A DNA stretch of 64,000 nt from Phycicoccus sp. HDW14 (GTDB taxonomy: Bacteria > Actinomycetota > Actinomycetes > Actinomycetales > Dermatophilaceae): assembly GCF_011383005.1 (NCBI RefSeq), contig NZ_CP049935.1, positions 434,001-498,000 on the forward strand. Reading direction: 5' to 3'. How positions within the stretch are numbered: the first letter of the stretch is position 1; each line of letters begins with the position of its first letter. This document shows, piece by piece, positions 57,543 to 64,000 of the stretch. A program made the translations under genes and the position numbers. Under the pieces are notes generated by a model that was not told the DNA's origin, ran no database searches, and saw only the letters and a list, made by a program, of their open reading frames with translations.

Positions 57543-58394
57543 GTGCGCACGAGCCCCGTCGAGCAGGTGGCCACGATCCACGGCCACGCGCTCCACTACA
57601 CCGACAGCGGTGAGGGTCCGACGCTGCTGTTCATCCACGGGCTGCTCGGGTCGCAGCGCCAGTGGTCCCACCTCGTCGACGTCCTCGACGACGACCACCG
57701 GGTGCTCGTCCCCGACCTGTTCGGCCACGGCGAGTCCGACCGGCCGGTCGGCGACTACTCGCTCGGCGCGCACGCCGCCACGCTGCGCGACCTGCTCGAC
57801 CGACTCGGCATCGAGCAGGTGACCCTCGTCGGGCACTCCCTCGGCGGCGGCATCGCGATGGTCTTCTCCTACCTCTTCCCCGAGCGGGTCGAGGGCCTGG
57901 TCCTCGTCGCGAGCGGTGGTCTCGGCCGCGAGGTCAGCCCGCTGCTGCGCTCGGCCACGCTCCCGGGCGCCGAGTGGGTGCTGCCGGTGCTCGCCTCGGG
58001 CTGGGTGCGCGACCGCCTCGCCTCGGCGGGCCGGCTGCTCGGGGCCGTGGGCCTGCGTCCCGGCTCGGACGCCCGCGAGGTGTGGACCGGCTTCTCCTCG
58101 CTCGGCGACGCCGACACCCGCCGGGCCTTCCTCGCGACGACCCGGGCGGTCATCGACCCGGGCGGCCAGACCGTCGCCGCCGAGGACTACCTGCCCGAGG
58201 CCCCGTCGGTGCCGACCCTCGTCGTGTGGGGGACCAGCGACCGGATGATCCCCGCGTGGCACGCGACGGCCGCCTCGACCCACCTCGAGGACTGCCGGGT
58301 CGAGCTGTTCCGGGGGGCCGGGCACTTCCCGCACCTCGACGACCCCGACCGGTTCGCCGGCCTGGTGCGCGAGTTCGTGGCCCGCACCGCGTGA
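57543..58394 (+). CDS. Alpha/beta hydrolase
   Basis: This 283-residue hydrolase shows the oxyanion loop LLFIHGLLGSQRQW, nucleophile elbow TLVGHSLGGGIAM (Ser), the acid in VVWGTSDRMIP and the His in FRGAGHFPHLDDP. The fold matches esterase and haloalkane-dehalogenase-like proteins. The leader has TAACGT at 57506 as a possible -10 box and GAGGAGCCACC before the GTG. The substrate is unknown. Confidence 0.88.
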   Translation: MRTSPVEQVATIHGHALHYTDSGEGPTLLFIHGLLGSQRQWSHLVDVLDDDHRVLVPDLFGHGESDRPVGDYSLGAHAATLRDLLDRLGIEQVTLVGHSLGGGIAMVFSYLFPERVEGLVLVASGGLGREVSPLLRSATLPGAEWVLPVLASGWVRDRLASAGRLLGAVGLRPGSDAREVWTGFSSLGDADTRRAFLATTRAVIDPGGQTVAAEDYLPEAPSVPTLVVWGTSDRMIPAWHATAASTHLEDCRVELFRGAGHFPHLDDPDRFAGLVREFVARTA

Positions 58395-58407
58395 GGAGCG
58401 TTGCCGC

Positions 58408-59093
58408 TCAAGCGATCTGGAGCCACTCGTTCCAGCCGTTGTGCAGCACCAGCCACGCGATGAGGCCGTAGCCGGCCTGACCGGGGTGGTGCGGCACGGT
58501 GGAGGCCGCGAGGTCGGTGCGCCACTGGTCGTGGCCCATCAGCGGGGCGTAGCAGTCGACGAAGGGCACGCCGCGCCGGGCGCAGACGTCGGCCTGGGCG
58601 TCGACGAGCACCTCGAGCCGCGCGTTGTGGTCGTCGTCGTCCGAGGGCGGCGGGCTGACGACGAAGGTCGAGACCCCTGGCTCGCGGCGTCGTCGAGCAG
58701 GTTGGCGAGGTTGAGCCGGTGCCGGGCGAGCGTGACGCCGGAGGCGATGTCGTTGCCCCCGCAGGACACGACGAGGCGCCGCTCGGTGCGCCCGGCCCAG
58801 CGGCGCGGGACCTCCGAGGCCCAGCGCTCGAGCAGCTCGGCGGAGGTGTCGCCACGCACCCCGAGGTTGTAGGCGGTGACGGTGACGTCGGGGTGCTGGG
58901 TGCGGCCGACGACGCGGGTGACCCAGCCCTGGCCCTTCGGGTCGCCGACGCCCGCCACGAGGGAGGCGCCGAGGAAGACGAGCGCGAGGTCGCGCGGGCC
59001 GTCGGGGACGACCGCCGCCTCCGCGCTCGGGCGGAACTCGATCGGGGTCCCCGCGTCGTCGCCGCCGTGCTCGTCGGCCATGGCCTCTCTCAC
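58408..59093 (-). CDS. SGNH/GDSL-type esterase (one apparent frameshift)
   Basis: This protein has 228 residues after correction. Block I is LVFLGASLVAGVGDPKGQGW (Ser), Gly in VRGDTSAELLERW, Asn in VSCGGNDIASG and the catalytic His in STVPHHPGQAGYGLI. The frame changes in the CCCC run at 58674-58677, after AASQG. The N-terminus has no signal peptide. The GTG at 59093 overlaps the DUF6104 stop; an ATG at 59081 is an alternative start. Confidence 0.85.
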
Positions 59094-59265
59094 TCGTCCT
59101 CGTCGTCCAGTCGGGCCAGCCAGGTGGCCAGCCGCTCCACGGGTACCTCGAAGTCCGGGTGGAGGTCGACGAAGGTCCTCAGCTGCTCGGCGAGCCAGTC
59201 GAGGGTGACCTCCTCGTCCCCCGCCGCGTCTGGAGCTCCTCGATCCCGCGGTCGGTGAAGTACAC
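59090..59265 (-). CDS. DUF6104 family small protein (one apparent frameshift)
   Basis: This protein has 58 residues after correction: it opens VYFTDRGIEELQTRRG and ends WLARLDDEDE, with VTLDWLAEQLRTFVDLHP in between. This is the size and pattern of the short DUF6104 proteins found beside kgd in actinobacteria. The frame changes in the CCCCC run at 59218-59222. The GTG at 59265 is 6 bases after TAGGCT. The function is unknown. Confidence 0.75.
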
Positions 59266-59271
59266 GCCGCG

Positions 59272-59277
59272 AGCCTA
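59272..59277 (-). promoter_or_regulatory. -10 box of the DUF6104 gene
   Basis: On the minus strand this reads TAGGCT and is 6 bases before the GTG at 59265; the mRNA should be leaderless. Confidence 0.5.
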
Positions 59278-59291
59278 CCGGCGGGTGAACC

Positions 59292-62200
59292 TCACCTGTC
59301 GAAGGCGCGGGCGACGAGGTCGGCCTGCTCGGCCTGGTGCTGCTTGGTCGAGCCCGCGGCCGGGGAGGCCGACGGCGGCCGGGAGACGACGCGGATGCGC
59401 CGCTCCTCGCCGTGCGCGGCCAGCGAGTCGGGCAGGTTGAGCGCGAGGAACGGCCACGCGCCCATGTTCTGCGGCTCGTCCTGGACGACGACGACCTCGG
59501 CGTCCGGGTAGTCCGAGAGCGCCCTGGCGAGCTCGGCACCGGCGAGCGGGTAGTACTGCTCGAGGCGCAGGATCGCGGTGGCCTTGTCGCCACGCTTCTC
59601 GCGCTCGGCCTCGAGGTCGTAGACCGCCTTGCCTGCGGCGAGCAGCACCCGGGTGACGGTGCCCTCGGTGGCGCCCGGCCGGTCGGGGAGCACGGGCCGG
59701 AAGGTGCCGGTCGTGAACTCCTCGGCGGGGCTGGCCGCGGCCTTGAGCCGGAGCATCGACTTCGGGGTGAAGACGATGAGCGGCTTGCGCGGCCGGGCGT
59801 AGGCCTGGCGGCGCAGCAGGTGGAAGTACGACGCGGGCGTCGAGGGGTAGGCCACCGTCATGTTCCCCTCGGCGCACATCGTGAGGAAGCGCTCGATGCG
59901 GGCCGAGGAGTGGTCGGGGCCCTGGCCCTCGTAGCCGTGGGGGAGGAGCAGGACCACGGAGGAGCGCTGGCCCCACTTCTGCTCGCTGGCGCTGATGAAC
60001 TCGTCGATGATCGTCTGCGCGCCGTTGAAGAAGTCGCCGAACTGCGCCTCCCACAGCACGAGCGCGTCGGGGCGCTCGACGGAGTAGCCGTACTCGAAGC
60101 CCATCGCCGCGAACTCCGAGAGCAGGCTGTCGTAGACCCAGAACTTCGCCTGGCCCTGCCCGAGGTAGAGCAGCGGGGTCCACTCGGAGGCGTTCTCCTT
60201 GTCGATGAGGACCGCGTGCCGCTGGACGAAGGTGCCGCGGCGGCTGTCCTGCCCGGCGAGGCGCACCGGGGTGCCCTCGATGAGCAGCGAGCCGAACGCG
60301 AGCAGCTCGGCGGTGCCCCAGTCGACCCCACCCTCACGGGTGCTGGCCGCGCGCTTGTCGAGCATCTGGCGCAGCTTGGGGTGCACCGTGAAGCCCTCGG
60401 GCGGGGAGGCGAAGGTGTCGCCGATGTGGTGGAGCACCTCGGTGCTGATGGCGGTGTCGCTCGCCGAGTGCGTCGTGCGGTCGGCGAACGGGGCCTGGGC
60501 GGCCGGCGGCTCGAGCCCGGAGCCACCGGCGTCCTTGCGACCGGACTCGGTGTCGGACTCGACGGACTTCAGGGCCGCCTTGGTCTCGACGAAGACCCGC
60601 TCGAGCTGCTGCTGGTAGTCGCGCAGCGCGGCCTCGGCGTCGTCGACGGTGATGTCGCCGCGGCCGATGAGCGCCTCGGTGTAGAGCTTGCGGACGCTGC
60701 GCTTGGCCTCGATGAGGTTGTACATCAGCGGCTGGGTCATCGAGGGGTCGTCGCCCTCGTTGTGACCGCGCCGGCGGTAGCAGACCATGTCGACGACGAC
60801 GTCCTTGTGGAACTCCTTGCGGAACTCGTAGGCCAGCTCGGCGACCCGCACGCAGGCCTCCGGGTCGTCACCGTTGACGTGGAAGATCGGCGCCTGGATC
60901 ATCCGCGCGACGTCGGTGGAGTAGGTCGAGGAGCGCGAGCTGCTCGGGGAGGTCGTGAAGCCGACCTGGTTGTTGATGACGATGTGCACGGTTCCGCCGG
61001 TGCGGTACCCGCGCAGCTGCGAGAGGTTGAGGGTCTCGGCGACCACGCCCTGGCCCGCGAACGCGGCGTCACCGTGCATGAGCACGGGCAGGACGGTGAA
61101 GTCCTCGCCGGCGAGGTTGAGCCGGTCCTGCTTGGCGCGCACGATGCCCTCGAGCACCGGGTTGACGGCCTCGAGGTGGCTGGGGTTCGCGGCGAGGTAG
61201 ACCTTCGTCGTCGCACCGGTCTCGGCGGTGAACTCGCCCTCGGTGCCGAGGTGGTACTTGACGTCGCCGGAGCCCTGCACCGAGCGGGGTCCTGCTTGCC
61301 CTCGAACTCGCGGAAGATCTGGCCGTAGGACTTGCCGGCGATGTTCGCGAGGACGTTGAGCCGCCCGCGGTGCGGCATGCCGATGCAGACCTCGTCGAGC
61401 TCGTCCTCGGCGGCGCGGGAGAGGATGCGGTCCATCAGCGCGATGACCGACTCGCCGCCCTCGAGCGAGAAGCGCTTCTGCCCGACGAACTTCGTCTGCA
61501 GGAAGGTCTCGAAGGCCTCCGCGGCGTTGAGGCGGCGCAGGATGCGCAGCTGCTCCTCGCGGGTGGTCTTCGCGTAGCCGACCTCGATCTTGGCCTGGAT
61601 CCAGCGCCGCTGCTCGGGTCCTGGATGTGCATGTACTCGACGCCGACGGTGCGGCAGTACGAGTCGCGCAGGATGCCGAGGATCTTGCGCAGCTTGAGGA
61701 ACGGCTGGCCGCCGAAGCCGCCCGTGGCGAACTGGCGGTCGAGGTCCCACAGCGTCAGGCCGTGGTTGGTGATGTCGAGGTCGGGGTGGCGCCGCTGCTT
61801 GTACTCGAGCGGGTCGGTGTCGGCCATGAGGTGGCCGCGCACGCGGTAGGCGTGGATGAGCTCCTGGACGCGGGCGACCTTGTTGATGTCCTCGTCGTGC
61901 GTGGCCGAGACGTCCTGCACCCAGCGGATGGGCTCGTAGGGGATGCGCAGGCTCTCGAAGATCTCGTCGTAGAAGCCCTGGTCGCCGAGGAGCAGGCCGT
62001 GGACGATGCGCAGGAAGTCGCCGGACTGGGCGCCCTGGATGATCCGGTGGTCGTAGGTGCTCGTCAGGGTGAGGATCTTGCTCACGGCGTTGCGGTCGAG
62101 GGTCTCGGCGCTCGCGCCCTGCCACTCGGCGGGGTAGTCCATCGCCCCGACGCCGATGATGGCGCCCTGGCCGGCCATGAGGCGCGGCACCGAGTGCACG

Positions 62201-63148
62201 GTGCCGATGGTGCCGGGGTTGGTGAGCGAGATCGAGGTGCCCTGGAAGTCCTCGACGGTCAGCTTGCCGGCGCGCGCCTTCTTGACGACCTCCTCGTAGG
62301 CGGTCCAGAAGTGCGCGAAGTCCATCGTCTCGGCGGTCTTGATCGACGGGACGAGGAGCTGGCGGGTGCCGTCGGGCTTGGCCATGTCGATGGCCAGGCC
62401 GAGGTTGACGTGGGCCGGCGTGATGAGCACCGGCTTGCCCTTCTCGTCGTGCCCGAAGCCGTTGTTCATCTCGGGCATGACCGCGAGGGCCTTGACGAGC
62501 GCGTAGCCGATGATGTGCGTGAAGCTCACCTTGCCGCCGCGGCTGCGGGCGAGGTGGTTGTTGATGACGATGCGGTTGTCGACGAGCAGCTTGGCCGGGA
62601 CGGCGCGCACCGAGGTGGCCGTGGGGACCTCGAGCGAGGACTCCATGTTCGTCACGACCCGGGCGCCGGCGCCGCGGATCGGCTGGAGGGTGGACTGCTC
62701 GAGGGGGCCGGACTGCTTCGGGGCCTGCGGCTCGCGCGGGGTGGGGGCGGGGGCCTTGGGGTCGGCCGCCTTCTCCGCGGCGGGGTGGGCTGCGCGGGCG
62801 CCTCCTTCGCGGCGGGCGCTGCGGGCTCCTTCGCCGCGGGCTTCGTGGGGCCGGCTCCTTCGGGGCGGGCTTCGCGGCGGCCGGGGCCGGGGTGGCCGGC
62901 TGGGCGGCCTTCTCCTGCGGGCGCGCGGGGGCGGCGGGTGCCGCGGCCGGGGTGCCGTTGGAGCCGTTGCCGGACGAGCGGGAGGCGGCGTGCTGGCCGT
63001 CGCCGGGCACGTAGTCCTCGAAGAAGCTCCACCACGCCTTGTCGACGCTGTTCTTGTCCCGGGTGTACTGCTCGTACAGCTCGTCGACCAGCCACTCGTT
63101 GGGTCCGAAGGCGGTCAGGGGGTCGCTGGACGGGGACTGCTCGGCCAC
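59292..63148 (-). CDS. kgd: Multifunctional 2-oxoglutarate decarboxylase/dehydrogenase (Kgd, four apparent frameshifts)
   Basis: This is the actinobacterial fusion of an E2-like succinyltransferase and the thiamine-diphosphate E1o enzyme of the citric acid cycle, about 1286 residues. Order: an N-terminal helix with [17 protein letters not shown], an Ala/Pro/Lys-rich linker of about 60 residues, an E2 catalytic domain with [18 protein letters not shown], then the E1 part with [42 protein letters not shown] and [13 protein letters not shown]. Frame changes occur near 62848, 62783, 61617 and 61288, each in a C/G run, each fixed by one base. The start is GTG 63148. Known family members are regulated by acetyl-CoA and the FHA protein GarA, which is not seen here. 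Confidence 0.92.
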
Positions 63149-63203
63149 GGGCTATGCGCCTCTTTCATCGGCTCTTGTCGGGGCGGTCGTGGGAATGCGT
63201 CCC

Positions 63204-63209
63204 AGCCTA
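63204..63209 (-). promoter_or_regulatory. -10 box of kgd
   Basis: On the minus strand this reads TAGGCT, about 55 bases before the kgd start. Confidence 0.4.
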
Positions 63210-63261
63210 TTACGCGCGTGTTGCGCCCGCGTCGCCGCACGCCGAGCGGTGCCGAACGCGC

Positions 63262-63292
63262 GGCGACCGGTGGGGAGGTCCCACCGGTCGCC
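63262..63292 (-). terminator. Terminator after the ABC-2 permease gene
   Basis: GGCGACCGGTGGG and CCCACCGGTCGCC form a perfect 13-pair stem with loop GAGGT, about 20 bases past the permease stop codon. Confidence 0.65.
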
Positions 63293-63313
63293 GTCGCGTG
63301 CTGCCGCCCGACG

Positions 63314-64000
63314 TCAGGAGATGTCGGCGCGCGCGGTGCGCCAGATCCCGATGCCCGCGAGGACGGCCGCGTACGCAGTGAGCACCAGGGCGCCGCCCCA
63401 CCACTCGAGGCGCACCTCGTCCGGGTTGTTCGAGACCGCGTTGACGATCGCGTTGGTCGCCGACGACGGGAGGAACTGCGCCACGTGCTCGCGCCCGAAC
63501 TCCCAGAAGTTCATCGCCACCCCGATGAGCGGCTCGACGATCCACGCGACCCCGACGCCGATGAGCAGGGCCGCGACCTGGTTCGGGATGAGGATGCCGA
63601 TGCCGAGCCCGATGAGCGCCCACAGCCCGAGGACGAGCAGGCTGAGCGCCAGCGTGCGCACGATCGTGCCGGAGGGGAAGGCGTCGCGGTCGCGCAGGCC
63701 GAGGACGACGGCGCCGACGCTGACCGACCCGACGAGGCTGATGAGCCCGTAGAGGGCGCCGATCCCGAGCAGGGCCACGACCTTGGCGGCCATCGCCCGC
63801 AGCCGGCGCGGGGTGGCGAGGAAGGTCCCGGTGATCGTCTTGTGCCGGTACTCGGACCCGATCTGGAGGACGCCGATGGTCAGGAGCAGGAGGTACCCCA
63901 CCGAGAGACCACCGGTGTAGACGCTGCTCGCCACCTGCGTGGCATCGCCGGTCGGCAAGCCGTTCTGCGGGCCACCGGCCGAGTCGCTGGTCAGCAGGAA
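63314..64000 (-). CDS. ABC-2 type transporter permease, 5' end outside the window
   Basis: The frame is open to the last base of the window, so the start is not included; 228 residues are visible. Five hydrophobic segments follow an exported loop, with GYLLLLTIGVLQIGSEYRHKTI being the ABC-2 (YhgE/ABC2_membrane) signature where a permease contacts its ATPase. WRTARADIS ends the protein. The ATPase gene should lie beyond the window. The substrate is unknown. Confidence 0.85.
   Translation of the reverse strand, partial: FLLTSDSAGGPQNGLPTGDATQVASSVYTGGLSVGYLLLLTIGVLQIGSEYRHKTITGTFLATPRRLRAMAAKVVALLGIGALYGLISLVGSVSVGAVVLGLRDRDAFPSGTIVRTLALSLLVLGLWALIGLGIGILIPNQVAALLIGVGVAWIVEPLIGVAMNFWEFGREHVAQFLPSSATNAIVNAVSNNPDEVRLEWWGGALVLTAYAAVLAGIGIWRTARADIS

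Overview
The window is bacterial chromosome from a very GC-rich actinobacterium. The markers are WhiB7, UvrD2, AdnA/AdnB, mycoredoxin, a SigR/RsrA pair, a Kgd-type 2-oxoglutarate decarboxylase/dehydrogenase, Ni-superoxide dismutase, the 24-residue ribosomal protein bL37, a UPF0182 membrane protein and many leaderless promoters. The order nudC / mrx1 / uvrD2 / whiB7 / ABC1 kinase / DUF2342 protein / PDZ protease / UPF0182 matches the Rv3193c-Rv3202c neighbourhood of Mycobacterium tuberculosis. The Ni-SOD with its SodX and the general gene style suggest a member of Micrococcales, possibly Intrasporangiaceae; that placement is inference. I see no rRNA genes, insertion sequences, prophage or CRISPR array. 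There is one tRNA, initiator Met.

Layout. 1-14300 is a DNA-repair and stress block: adnA-adnB, a phosphotransferase-like gene, nudC, mrx1, uvrD2, whiB7 with a long regulatory leader, and an HhH-GPD glycosylase-like gene. 14300-24600 holds conserved actinobacterial genes: ABC1 kinase, ThiF/cyclodehydratase-like protein, YgjP-type peptidase, Nudix hydrolase, DUF2342 protein, moaE, PDZ-Lon protease, PPA1309 protein and UPF0182. 24600-30500 has tRNA-fMet, a type II NADH dehydrogenase, a pair of M16 peptidases, ogt and hisN. 30675-36645 is a peptide ABC importer. 36676-39524 is doxX-like/aroA/rsgA on the minus strand. 39611-42243 has a SRAP gene, a small hydrolase, sigR-rsrA and bL37. 42403-45143 has a tiny secreted peptide gene followed by two membrane HD phosphohydrolase genes. 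45183-50051 has manA, sodN, sodX and an amino-acid ABC importer. 50459-58394 has malic enzyme, a low-molecular-weight phosphatase, the complete dTDP-rhamnose set (rfbA, B, C, D), a methyltransferase, an alcohol dehydrogenase-like gene and a hydrolase. 58408-64000 has an SGNH esterase, a DUF6104 gene, kgd and a partial ABC-2 permease.

Sequence quality. Sixteen genes carry between them 20 apparent frameshifts. Every one is explained by one missing base, nearly always in a run of C or G, and every corrected gene length is a whole number of codons of the expected family size. I treat these as consensus errors, not pseudogenes; the gene spans below are the reconstructed ones.

Regulation readable from the sequence. 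The whiB7 leader contains an 83-codon upstream ORF whose last codons overlap one arm of an antiterminator that competes with an intrinsic terminator, a classical ribosome-controlled attenuator. sigR has a near-perfect SigR/SigH-type promoter upstream plus a second proximal start site, the arrangement known to give two SigR isoforms in Streptomyces. At least a dozen genes begin 6-8 bases after a TANNNT -10 box, implying leaderless transcripts. The most likely undescribed system is the small secreted peptide (45 codons) directly upstream of the two membrane HD-domain proteins.
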